Shown piece by piece: positions 18,109-27,100 of a stretch of 64,000 bases of DNA; positions within the stretch are counted from its first letter, which is position 1, and the number at the start of each line of letters is the position of its first letter. Below the pieces are notes generated by a model that saw nothing but the letters and a program-made list of their open reading frames with translations, ran no database searches and had not been told where the DNA came from. The stretch covers positions 44,371-108,370 of the forward strand of contig NZ_BAJY01000006.1 of NCBI RefSeq assembly GCF_000613945.1, given 5' to 3'. The position numbers were made by a program, and so were the translations under genes. Source of the DNA: Prevotella falsenii DSM 22864 = JCM 15124. Its GTDB lineage: Bacteria; Bacteroidota; Bacteroidia; Bacteroidales; Bacteroidaceae.

Positions 18109-20208
18109 TTAATGCTTTACAAACTTTTGATGATTGCGAATGTATATGCCACGTGGCAAATCGGCTTCGGAAGTACCGGCATAGCGTCCGTCGAGATGGT
18201 AAATGCGTCGGTCTGAGGCGGCAGAAGCGGCCGGCTCGTGTTGCGTAATGCCTGCTGCAGCCATTCGCAAAACCTCTTTCAAACCTTCATATACATTTAT
18301 TTCGCCATAGCCATACCAATTGTTCGGACAGGTTAGTGCCGTGTCGTAGCGAGTACACGTCTTGCGAAACACCTCCAAACAGTCGTGCGGTGTAAGACGA
18401 GGGTACGCCTGAAGCCACAAGGCGATGGCACCGGCGACGACCGGCGACGACATCGACGTGCCGCTGTTGGCATTCCAAGCATAGGTTCTGCCATTGTGTT
18501 CGAAGTGTTTTACATCTGACGCCAGCGGTGCTCCTGCATTCTCCGGATTCATTATAAAATAACTGCTGTAAGCCGAAACAACGTTTTGTCCCGGTGCCAT
18601 TACGTCGGGTTTGGTTCGCCCGTCTATGGTCGGACCGACACCGGAGAACGATGTTCGCCGCCCGTCTGTGCCTTTGTTGTAGTCTTTCCACTCGCCCAAA
18701 TAGTTCAGAAAGCCTCGCCGATAAGCCGTTGCTCCTACCGAAATAACACTTGGAGCACTCGAAGGAGAGTGAATGCTGTAACTGTTATCGCCCACCTTTA
18801 ACATCGGATTTTGGTCGCGTGGCGGCAGGAAACCTCTTATGCGATAAAGGTCTATCGTAGCCTCGCTGCTTGCAAATTCTATCGACACAGGCACATCGTA
18901 TCCCAAATCAGGCAGGCTTGCAAGGCGAATATCGTAGACCACATCTTCCGCTTTATAGCTTGACGGATAACCAAGAATACGCCATTCGTACATCTGATTG
19001 CCTATTTTAACGGAATCGATCAGCAAGGAGTCTTTGCAAGCAAGCACCTTCTCCATTGGTATTTCAACGACTTGACCGGTAGGACTGTTGGCAGGGACTT
19101 TCATTCGGAATACAAACGGCTTGTCGGTCTTCGCCGTAAAGTAGGCACTTTCGCGGTTTCCCCACAGCAACGATTCTATATTCGGAGTGCCTTGAGGCTT
19201 GTGCACATAGTTTATCCAGTCGGCATCGTTGCCTGCCGAAGCAACAATGATATGTCCCGGTCCGGTCATCTTGTCGAGCATTTCGTAGTATAATTGGTCG
19301 TAACCATGGAAATCCTGATGCCCACCCTCGCTAAAATTAATCACACAGGGCTTGCCTTGGCTGTCGGCATAGTCGAATATATATTTAAAACCAAGAGCAT
19401 CGGTGGCGTAGGTGTACTTGTAATAGTCTTCTTTATCGATGAGTTCGATATTATCGCCGGCAGCATTTGCCACCATAACAATATCTGCTTCGTAGGCTAT
19501 GCCGCGATACGGGCTTGTCTTGCCCGTTCCTTCTGCCCCACTTCCGGCTGCTATTCCTGCCGTATGCGTTCCGTGTGTCTGTGTAAGACCGTCTAAAGGG
19601 TGTCCTATCTGTAACAGTTCTGCCGTGCCACGATAGTCGCGCCCTACCGGCAACGTGCTGTTCTGCGTATCTTTCGACAGTTGGTCCCAAAGGGCTTTGA
19701 TGCGATATTCGCTCATATCGGCATTGTAAAAGGTAGGGTGAGTAAGGTCGAAACCAATGTCCTGTACACCTACTACAACACCTTTCCCCGTATATGCCTG
19801 CGGCAAGGCTTGTCCGCTGTAAACCGGCAAGGCATTTACCATTGTTACGGTAGTGTCCATTTGCACGCTGTTACCGTTGCCGGCTTCTATTCGCAGTACA
19901 TTCTCTTCGCTCGACAAACCTGCCAACTGGTTCAAGGGAATAGACAATATGTATATATCGTCTACCTTTGCAAGCTGCCGACAACCATATTTCTCTATTG
20001 TGCTCTCGGCATTGCTGCTAAACTTCGCAAATGCAGTGATAGTGGGTTGATACTTCTTCGAGCTGACAGAACTCACCTGCCTGCTTTGCCGAATAGCATC
20101 GACAGCCGCTTCGCGCACCAATGGCGACATCTTCTTGTAGTCGGGACGCTGCGCAAAACAGCCCAAGACAAACAATAAAAGTATTTGTAAAACAAGTATT
20201 CTCTTCAT
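18109..20208 (-). CDS. Secreted subtilisin-like serine protease (S8), possible T9SS substrate
   Basis: 699 residues with a signal peptide (MKRILVLQILLLFVLGCFAQ), a pro-region to about residue 130, and the S8 domain. The triad is Asp in VGVQDIGFDLTHP, His in HGTHTAGIAAG and Ser in NSGTSMSSPVVAGAIAL; the oxyanion Asn is in VASAGNDAD. An insertion of about 150 residues lies between Asn and Ser, partly a beta domain. The last 35 residues (IYHLDGRYAGTS, LPRGIYIRN and a basic end) resemble a short T9SS sorting tail. The likely role is extracellular or surface proteolysis. It is monocistronic. Confidence 0.9.
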   Translation of the reverse strand: MKRILVLQILLLFVLGCFAQRPDYKKMSPLVREAAVDAIRQSRQVSSVSSKKYQPTITAFAKFSSNAESTIEKYGCRQLAKVDDIYILSIPLNQLAGLSSEENVLRIEAGNGNSVQMDTTVTMVNALPVYSGQALPQAYTGKGVVVGVQDIGFDLTHPTFYNADMSEYRIKALWDQLSKDTQNSTLPVGRDYRGTAELLQIGHPLDGLTQTHGTHTAGIAAGSGAEGTGKTSPYRGIAYEADIVMVANAAGDNIELIDKEDYYKYTYATDALGFKYIFDYADSQGKPCVINFSEGGHQDFHGYDQLYYEMLDKMTGPGHIIVASAGNDADWINYVHKPQGTPNIESLLWGNRESAYFTAKTDKPFVFRMKVPANSPTGQVVEIPMEKVLACKDSLLIDSVKIGNQMYEWRILGYPSSYKAEDVVYDIRLASLPDLGYDVPVSIEFASSEATIDLYRIRGFLPPRDQNPMLKVGDNSYSIHSPSSAPSVISVGATAYRRGFLNYLGEWKDYNKGTDGRRTSFSGVGPTIDGRTKPDVMAPGQNVVSAYSSYFIMNPENAGAPLASDVKHFEHNGRTYAWNANSGTSMSSPVVAGAIALWLQAYPRLTPHDCLEVFRKTCTRYDTALTCPNNWYGYGEINVYEGLKEVLRMAAAGITQHEPAASAASDRRIYHLDGRYAGTSEADLPRGIYIRNHQKFVKH

Positions 20209-20363
20209 ATTATGCAGTGCTTGTTGTTATCTATTCTTTCTGCAAAGAAAAGAAAAAAAACCGAATTAAGCAAACATTCACAATATTTCAAGTTATGTTT
20301 ACGTTTCTTTTGACATAAACCCTAATGCACTATAATTTTAAAATAAATAAATTAAACTTTAAG

Positions 20364-21243
20364 ATGGAACTAAAAAGTTATACCCTTGGCGTACAATCGC
20401 CTCTTTCCTGCTTGTTCTTTTTTCTATGCCGTTAGGGCATGCACTTATGATAATCATGGAGAAAACCATGTCGGAAGGTGCTGTTCATGTTGCGGGCTTT
20501 ATGTTAGGACTTGTCGGTTTGGTAATGGTTATTATAGGTGTGTTTGTGAAAGGAGACACACGGCAAACCCTTTGGGGATTCATCGGCGGCTTGCTGTTTT
20601 GGACAGGCTGGGTGGAATTTCTATTCTTATACTACGCCCGACGCTATGGCGTGCAACCGGAAATAGAGAATGGTGAGATTGTAACGAAGCCCGAATACTT
20701 GATAATGCCTGCTTCGTTTGGCATGTGGGTTGCCATTATGGTGATGTATATATTCTCAACACGCAACGGTTGCGACTTTATTACATGGATACAACGCAAA
20801 TGTTTCGGCAAAAAGCAACGCACCATCTGCGCCCAACCTATGACACGCCACACCAGCATCGTTACTTTTATGGAAATCATCATGATGCTTTGGGGGCTGT
20901 ATCTGTTGTTAATGTTTTGCTACGATAAGAATTTCTTGGGCGACCACCACCCGTAACCTTCCTCGTTGGCTTGGGTTGCTTTATAGGTTCGCTGTTTATG
21001 TTTAAACGGCAGCTGCATTTGGCATCGTGGGGAGCAAACATTCGTATGGCAATCGCTACAGTAATCGTGTTCTGGACACCCGTGGAAATTCTCGGACGCA
21101 TCAACTTCTTCAATGAATTTTGGGTAGAACCGGAAAAATATGCGTGGCAAATGACAGCCATCTTGCTTGGTTTTATTGCACTCGGAGTTTACCTTTGGTT
21201 TAAGGGTAAAAAGAGAAAAACAAAGGAAAATCAAGGCAATTAA
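20364..21243 (+). CDS. Polytopic membrane protein of unknown function (two frameshifts)
   Basis: An ATG at 20364 opens MELKSYTL. The frame then shifts near 20390 into RTIASFLLVLFSMPLGHALM and again near 20955, from FLGDHHP into VTFLVGLGCFIGSLFMF. The unit ends at 21243 with a basic tail (KGKKRKTKENQGN), corrected length about 293 residues. About seven hydrophobic helices are visible, including HVAGFMLGLVGLVMVIIGVF and GFIGGLLFWTGWVEFLFLYY. The frame shows no transporter signature that I recognise. A terminator hairpin follows at 21266. Confidence 0.65.
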
Positions 21244-21265
21244 ACCAAGAAAACAAAGAAATTAA

Positions 21266-21316
21266 AACGCAATAGCCGCCCCGACAACGTTTGTCAAGGC
21301 GGCTATTGCGTTTTTG
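21266..21316 (+). terminator. Terminator hairpin, left member of a pair flanking dam
   Basis: A 15-bp perfect stem, AACGCAATAGCCGCC with GGCGGCTATTGCGTT, then TTTTTG. It nearly repeats the hairpin at 22650 on the other side of the methylase gene. An adjacent smaller hairpin GGTTTACCGGCTAAACC lies at 21349. Confidence 0.8.
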
Positions 21317-21381
21317 CTTATATCCCTGCACTGTAAACAAGGCAAAGGTTTACCGGCTAAACCTACTGAAATAACTTTGAT

Positions 21382-21540
21382 TTATTTAATCAAATCAATG
21401 AAATTAGAAACGCTTGTAAGATTATAAACACTTGGAATGATATTATAAGCCTCTTGCAGTTTGTTCTTAGCAGACTTCCAACCGACTCCATCAATAATTC
21501 CTCCAAAAACTACCAAAAGTGTTTTATTTAAATCATATTT
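21382..21540 (-). other. Open frame after dam: C-terminal extension of dam or remnant of a restriction gene
   Basis: Directly after and slightly overlapping the dam stop, the next minus frame is open for 52 codons without a start codon: YDLNKTLLVVFGGIIDGVGW, then KSAKNKLQEAYNIIP and an IDLIK end. It has normal codon use and reads like real protein. Two explanations fit. One missing base near 21537 may hide an extended methylase of about 376 residues. Alternatively, it is the surviving end of a partner gene, such as the cognate endonuclease, whose front was deleted. The sequence does not resemble Dam itself. I cannot decide without a search. Confidence 0.55.
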
Positions 21541-22502
21541 TCAGTTACATCTCTTTCTGCCACGCATTCAGGTTCTAAGATAAAGTTGTCGGCATAAGCA
21601 TTGGCTTTAGTGCTAAAATAGTTATGTACCAATATTTCTGTTAGTTTACCTCTCTTAGCAGGATTAGAATTGATGCTTCTGGAAGCCCAAACCCTTTCAA
21701 TCTTATACGCACGATAAAGAACATCGAAAAAGTTATCGTCTTCATTCTTGCCTTTACAATCAGAATTGCTAAGCATAAACTTATAGCCCGCATTATCGAT
21801 TCTGTCGCAATATCTCTTCAAACGAATTTGCGCATCGTCATTGAATGCCTCTTTTGCATAATCATTAAAGTTTGAGGTATCGCTCAATGGGCGATATGGC
21901 GGGTCTAAATAGAACAGTGTATTCCCATGAGCATGGTCAAATGTTATCTCGAAATCGTCATTCAAGATTTCCACACGTTGAAGTAAGATGCTGTCTTTGC
22001 GTATAATATCCGGATTGCAAATGGTTGGATTGGCGTATTTACCAAAGGGTACATTAAACAATCCTTTCTTGTTCACACGATAAAGACCGTTGAAACAAGT
22101 ACGGTTAAGAAAGAAGAACTTGGTTGTATTCTCTATCGGATTCAGGTTCTTCTCGTTATATCGGGCACGGACAGCTATATAAAATTCCTTGCGTTCTTCC
22201 TCTGTTTCAAGCGATAAATAAGCTGTTTCCATCTCTCTAAGCAAATCGATAAGTTCTTCGGGATTATCGCGAACCACCTGATAACAGGTAGTCAAATCAG
22301 AGTTAATATCGTTAATAACAGCATGCTTGATATTTGGATACCGTTGCAACATATAAAAAAGCATAGCCCCACCCCCTACGAAAGGTTCAATATAGGTAAC
22401 GTTCTTCCACCTGCTAAAGTCAGCCGGGAGTTGTGCATCTAATTGATCGATAAGTTGGCTTTTACCACCTACCCACTTAATAAAAGGTTTTGCTATTGCC
22501 AT
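21528..22502 (-). CDS. dam: DNA adenine-N6 methyltransferase, Dam/DpnII family
   Basis: An alpha-class adenine methylase, expected from family to modify GATC. 324 residues: N-terminal KPFIKWVGGKSQLIDQL, the SAM-binding motif I EPFVGGGAMLF, the NRTCFNGLYRVN region, catalytic motif IV LFYLDPPYRP, and the closing GKLTEILVHNY. About 30 residues follow this normal end before the stop, and a further open frame continues beyond. No intact restriction gene is adjacent. Two near-identical hairpins flank the gene, which suggests insertion as a unit. A TAACTTTG promoter lies at 22567-22574. Confidence 0.93.
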   Translation of the reverse strand: MAIAKPFIKWVGGKSQLIDQLDAQLPADFSRWKNVTYIEPFVGGGAMLFYMLQRYPNIKHAVINDINSDLTTCYQVVRDNPEELIDLLREMETAYLSLETEEERKEFYIAVRARYNEKNLNPIENTTKFFFLNRTCFNGLYRVNKKGLFNVPFGKYANPTICNPDIIRKDSILLQRVEILNDDFEITFDHAHGNTLFYLDPPYRPLSDTSNFNDYAKEAFNDDAQIRLKRYCDRIDNAGYKFMLSNSDCKGKNEDDNFFDVLYRAYKIERVWASRSINSNPAKRGKLTEILVHNYFSTKANAYADNFILEPECVAERDVTENMI

Positions 22503-22566
22503 TTTTTATATTTCAGTGTCGCCTAACAAGTCTTTAATGACATTCATAAAGACTTTTATTTAAACG

Positions 22567-22574
22567 CAAAGTTA
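22567..22574 (-). promoter_or_regulatory. Bacteroidetes -7 promoter of dam
   Basis: TAACTTTG on the minus strand, about 65 bases upstream of the ATG at 22502. Confidence 0.5.
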
Positions 22575-22649
22575 TAAAAAAATAGAGAAATAGAGGTGTC
22601 TTTTTTCAAGAATAACCACAGGGAGACTTATTTTTACCCATGACCGGTA

Positions 22650-22699
22650 AACGCAATAGCCACCTCAACAAGGTTTGTCGAGGCGGCTATTGCGTTTTA
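22650..22699. terminator. Terminator-like hairpin, right member of the pair flanking dam
   Basis: ACGCAATAGCC(A)CC pairs with GG(C)GGCTATTGCGT. Read in reverse it matches the hairpin at 21266 over nearly its whole length, so the methylase gene is enclosed by inverted copies. There is no gene stop just before it on either strand (dam starts at 22502 to its left), so an ordinary terminator role is not obvious. Confidence 0.7.
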
Positions 22700-22766
22700 T
22701 CCGTTCTTATATCGGGACAGCAAAAATTGGGTAGGAACAACTCATTTTACGGACGAAAAAACGCCA

Positions 22767-22950
22767 TAAAAGTGTAATTATTTTTCACAAGAATTACTTT
22801 CGCATAACAAGTTAATTATCAACACATTACAAAACCTATTGTTTTGCGTTGTAAAACCGTAGGTTTTGCACGGTAAAAGCGTAGGTTTTGCGTTGTAAAA
22901 CCTACGGTTTCGCAACGCCAAAGCGATTATATCACTTTTTAACAGAATTT
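22767..22950. repeat. Dispersed 22-bp-period palindromic repeat, AAAA-N7-TTTTG family, copy R3
   Basis: Units start at 22831, 22853, 22875 and 22897. Cores: CCTATTG, CCGTAGG, GCGTAGG, CCTACGG. Cores 2 and 4 are exact reverse complements, again different from R1 and R2. The left flank (GTGTAATTATTTTTC, ATCAACACATTAC) and the right flank (CACTTTTTAACAGAAT) align with the other copies. It shares the 22503-23185 gap with two hairpins; no gene is supported there. Confidence 0.88.
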
Positions 22951-23082
22951 ACTTTACAAAACAACCGTGATTTTTAGTACCTGCCGGAAGCAATAAAAAG
23001 GAAATCGACTTCGCCAACAAGGGGCTGCCGAACCTTTACAAGTAGCTCGTAGAATGCAATGATATACCACGCGTGATATACC

Positions 23083-23129
23083 TTTGCACCCCACTCGTGG
23101 TATATCGTTGTATATCACGAGTGGGGTGC
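23083..23129. terminator. Strong 17-bp-stem hairpin downstream of ispH
   Basis: TTTGCACCCCACTCGTG pairs perfectly with CACGAGTGGGGTGCAAA around a 14-base loop. The loop and the left flank carry further TATACCACG and TATATCACG elements, so several alternative pairings are possible. It lies about 60 bases beyond the ispH stop, on its transcript side. It lacks a clean T-run, so a processing or regulatory role is also possible. Confidence 0.6.
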
Positions 23130-23185
23130 AAAAGTATCTTTTCTATGTATAAGAAAGAAGCAATCAACGATGATGATTTTGTTGT

Positions 23186-24121
23186 TCAAGTATCGGTAGC
23201 CTGCCGAAGTATCGCATCGCGACACTCTTCCATCAACCATTTGGGCGTACTGGTTGCTCCACAGATACCGACGGTGCGGACATTCTTGAACCATTCCATA
23301 TCTATTTCGTCGGCACTTTCCACTTGGTGCGAGTTCAGATTTACGCTCAAGCACTCATGGAACAGCACTTTACCGTTGGAACTCTTGCGCCCTGCCACAA
23401 AAAGAACAAGGTCGTGCTTCGTGGCAAACGACGAAATGTTGGGCATTCGGTTAGCCACTTGCCGACAAATGGTATCGAAACTGCGGAACTTAGCATCGTT
23501 AGCAATATGTCCTTGTATATACTCGATGATGCGATGAAACTCGTTCAGACTCTTCGTTGTCTGTGAATAAAGGTATATATCGCGGTTGAAATCGAGCTGC
23601 TGCACATCTTCGAACTTCTCAATCACAATGGCGTTGCTATGTGTCTGCCCCACCAAACCCAGCACTTCGGCATGTCCCGGCTTGCCAAAAATGACGATTT
23701 GCGATGCCATAGCTTTTCGTTCATCTTTCAATTCGGTTTCTATATCTACCTTTTCAAGCTCGCACGCAACACTATTGCCGTTCTTTTCGTATTGATTTTT
23801 TATGCGTCGCTGCAACGCCAACACCACGGGGCACGTGGCATCGATAATCTCTATGTTGTTCTTCCGTGCTATTTCGTAGGTTTCGGGAGGCTCGCCATGT
23901 GCCCGAAGCAACACCGTTGCATTGTGAAGTTCGCGCAATTGGTCGTGGTTAATGGTTATCAGCCCACGTTTGGCAAGCCTTTCCACCTCCATACTGTTGT
24001 GCACTATATCGCCAAGGCAATATAGCTGCCTTCCTTTTTCTAATTCCTCTTCGGCTTTTTTTATCGCTGTCGTAACGCCAAAGCAGAAACCGCTTCCTTC
24101 ATCTATTTCAATTTGGAGCAT
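23186..24121 (-). CDS. ispH: 4-hydroxy-3-methylbut-2-enyl diphosphate reductase
   Basis: The last enzyme of the MEP isoprenoid route, reducing HMBPP to IPP and DMAPP with a [4Fe-4S] cluster. 311 residues; the cluster Cys are in GFCFGV (residue 13), DATCPVV (about 97) and FDTICRQVANRM. LRAHGEPPETYEIA holds a conserved His region, and the second HSN motif is seen in GQTHSNAIVIE. A 25-residue stretch after QYEKNGNSVACE appears inserted relative to E. coli IspH. It overlaps the end of the upstream macroglobulin gene by 14 bases, so it is probably in the same transcript. Confidence 0.95.
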   Translation of the reverse strand: MLQIEIDEGSGFCFGVTTAIKKAEEELEKGRQLYCLGDIVHNSMEVERLAKRGLITINHDQLRELHNATVLLRAHGEPPETYEIARKNNIEIIDATCPVVLALQRRIKNQYEKNGNSVACELEKVDIETELKDERKAMASQIVIFGKPGHAEVLGLVGQTHSNAIVIEKFEDVQQLDFNRDIYLYSQTTKSLNEFHRIIEYIQGHIANDAKFRSFDTICRQVANRMPNISSFATKHDLVLFVAGRKSSNGKVLFHECLSVNLNSHQVESADEIDMEWFKNVRTVGICGATSTPKWLMEECRDAILRQATDT

Positions 24122-27100
24122 TGTTGTTATTTACTTTTACTTTAATGGCTCCTTCGCGACCTATATATTCAGGCGCATAAGCACATTGTGCGGTGCACGT
24201 TCCCGACTGATAAACGCCCTCACGGTTTACAAAATATTCTGTTTCCACAACGTGGGTTCCCTTTGGCATCATGTCGAAATAGTAGTTTGTGCTATAATCT
24301 TTCGGTGCTATGTAGTAGCCGCCATATTGGTATCCGCTGGTTTGCGATACGGGTTCAAGACACGCCGGACGCTTGTCGGAAACCTGAACAAAGTCGTAAT
24401 CACGGTCTGCCACAATGGTTATGCGCACCACAACCTTATCGCCAACCTTTGCCTGAACGGCATCTTTCGGGCTGCCGTTGCTGTTTCGTACAAACAATTC
24501 GCGCTTCACGGTAAGTCCTGCATTGCTTGCCTTTATTTCCGTAACGGGCTGGAAGAACTGCGCATACACTGCTCCCCAGCTTGTTCCGCTGCTTGTCTTC
24601 TCTATAGTGAGTGTGTTTGCAACTTGCTTGCCTTTACTTTCGTTGCGTGAATTTACAGCCACCGCCTGCGTTGTCTTCACATATCCCAAGCCTGCAGTAG
24701 CCTTTGGAAGTTCCATAACTTTTCCGTCAAGTTTCAAAACGCTTGCTTCGCCGTTGTCCATTGTCCACTGTGCGCTGTTCATAAATGCCCAAATAGCATT
24801 TACAGAGTTCACCGGTGTGCCCCAAGCCTGTGTGCGTTTCGACTGCAACAACCAACGTTGCAAGTCTTCAATCGTCTGTTTGTCGGTTGGAGCAATCATC
24901 TTAAACGATTCTATTGCAGCCACTTGCGTTGGTATTTTATAGTCGAACCAACTGTAATAAGCCTTCCGCGTATCGAAATATCTGCCCATTTCTTCCTTAT
25001 AAACAGTGTATTCCTTAATACTTTGCAGATATTCTTTCGCTTTCTGCACTTGTTTATACTGTTGCAAGATAACCGCCGTATTTGCCTTGCCGTATATTGT
25101 TAAATCGACAGGCTTCTTTGCCAACAAGTCGATAAGATAAGTTATATCTGCCGTTGTCTTGCGTTTTGCCAACGCATTGCTATACAAATAGTCGCAAAGC
25201 GCATCGGAAGGGAAGATATTCTTATATCCTTTACGTTGCAAACGCTTCATCTCTGCAACACGTTCAGCCACTTCTTTGTCTAAGAAAGCAAAGGCAGAAT
25301 GCAGCATATCTGCAGTTTCTTCGTCGTCGTTGCCCATCAACACGTTCAAGCGGGTTAAGGTTTTCACCACTTCAACCGTCATATAGAAACTGCCTTTCAT
25401 ACCTTTCCACCAAGAGAAAGAACCATCAGGGTTTTGCAACCTCTCAAGTCCTTCTATCGCAGACAATAGATTATACTTTATTTGGTTATCGTCGAAGAAA
25501 CGCACAAGCATTTGTTTCTGCTCGCTTTCGTTCTTTGCTTCCATTATCCAAGGGGTTTCTTTGAGTGCAAACTCCTTCAATCTTGGTTCTTTTCCAACGC
25601 CGACATCATCGAAGTTTCGTTCCCTTGTTCGTTTTTCCAGCTTTCAATGGTTTGTCTAATCTTAGGCGACGTCTTCAAAATCTTATTCGCCAAGCTGTTG
25701 GCATAGTAGGCTGATACCAAGCTAATGGCGTTCTGCTCGTTCGCATCAGCTACATAAGGCAAGGCTTGTATCATCAACCAATTTGGATTATTGGTGTATT
25801 CAACCGTCAATCGTTGGTCTGTGGTGTTTGCAGGGAACAGTTTTGTAAGGTCAATGCTCTTCTCTCCCACCTTGTTTTGCGTAAACGGATAGGTATTAAC
25901 CACATATTCACGATTTGGAAGCACTGCCAAATATTGCTGTTCGCCGTCCGAATAGTCGTCGCCACCGGCTATGATGCGCACAACGAGCATACCTTGGTCG
26001 GCAATAGAGAGTTTGTTTGCGCCTTCTTCCGACAGCAAACTTGCCAGCGAGAACGTTGCCGTTGTTGTACCGTTCGCCTCTAAGGCGTAATCTTTACTTT
26101 CTGTGTAGAGCACCTTTTCGGTTTCGGCATCAAGTATTTCCATGGTTGCTTTGCCCTCAACAGCCTTGTCTGACGAATTGAAAATACGTGTCGATAGCAT
26201 TGCTTCGTCGCCCATGCGAACGAAACGAGGCATATTGGGCTGCACCATTACTGTCTTTTTGGCTACCACTTCATCGGTTAGCATACCATAATTTATGTCC
26301 TTGTCGTGTGCAAGTCCCATAAAACGCCAAGTCGTAAGGCTTTCCGGCAGCGTGAATTTAATGCTTATATTGCCGTCGGCATCGGCATTTAAGCGAGGAT
26401 AGAAGAACGCTGTTTCCTTCAAATTCTCACGTAACTGAACGTTTGTACCTTTTCTTTCATCAACAACAGCTGCAGAATCGGCAACCGCATAATTATCAGT
26501 AGCCTCTTCAAGAAGTTCCGAATCGTTTTTTATAACAGGCGCAGTGAACTTAACGGAATTTCGTGCTTCTTCAGAATTAACGGACTTTGCAGCAGCTACA
26601 TCTAAAACTTCCATCTTAGCATAATTAGCATAAGCCTTGGTTTCAGCACGACTGCCATAACCTCGAACAAAAATTTGTTGGAATTCAAAGTTACTTACGA
26701 AGCGTGTATCAAACTTTGCAAGAGCCAGCGAACGTGCACGTAAAGTTTTGTAATTTGCCACCTTGCTGAACGCTAAAGCAGCGAAATTCAGTTCATTCCA
26801 CTCTATACCACCGGGCAATTCGTTGCTGTATGCAGGATTGAAGCTCCATGAATGTTCTTCTATTTGGTCGAGACTCTTATCGTAAAGCGTTGCCATGAGC
26901 TGCGCTTTTGCCGGTTTTCCGTCAGGATAGGTTATGTTAAGCGTCCATTCTTCTTTTTGTCCGGGTAGCAAAAGATTACGGAAAGTTGTCCACTTCACGT
27001 TCAAATGTCTGTCGGGCATAGGACGTTCGATGTATTCCTTATGCGCATACATCTTACCATTCTTTACCCACGCAAAGTTCACAACGATGCCATCGCCATA

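Noticed and set aside
1991..22918. Plasmid iterons (22 bp is a common iteron length)
   Set aside because: The arrays are scattered at eight chromosomal sites among housekeeping genes, and no Rep gene is present.
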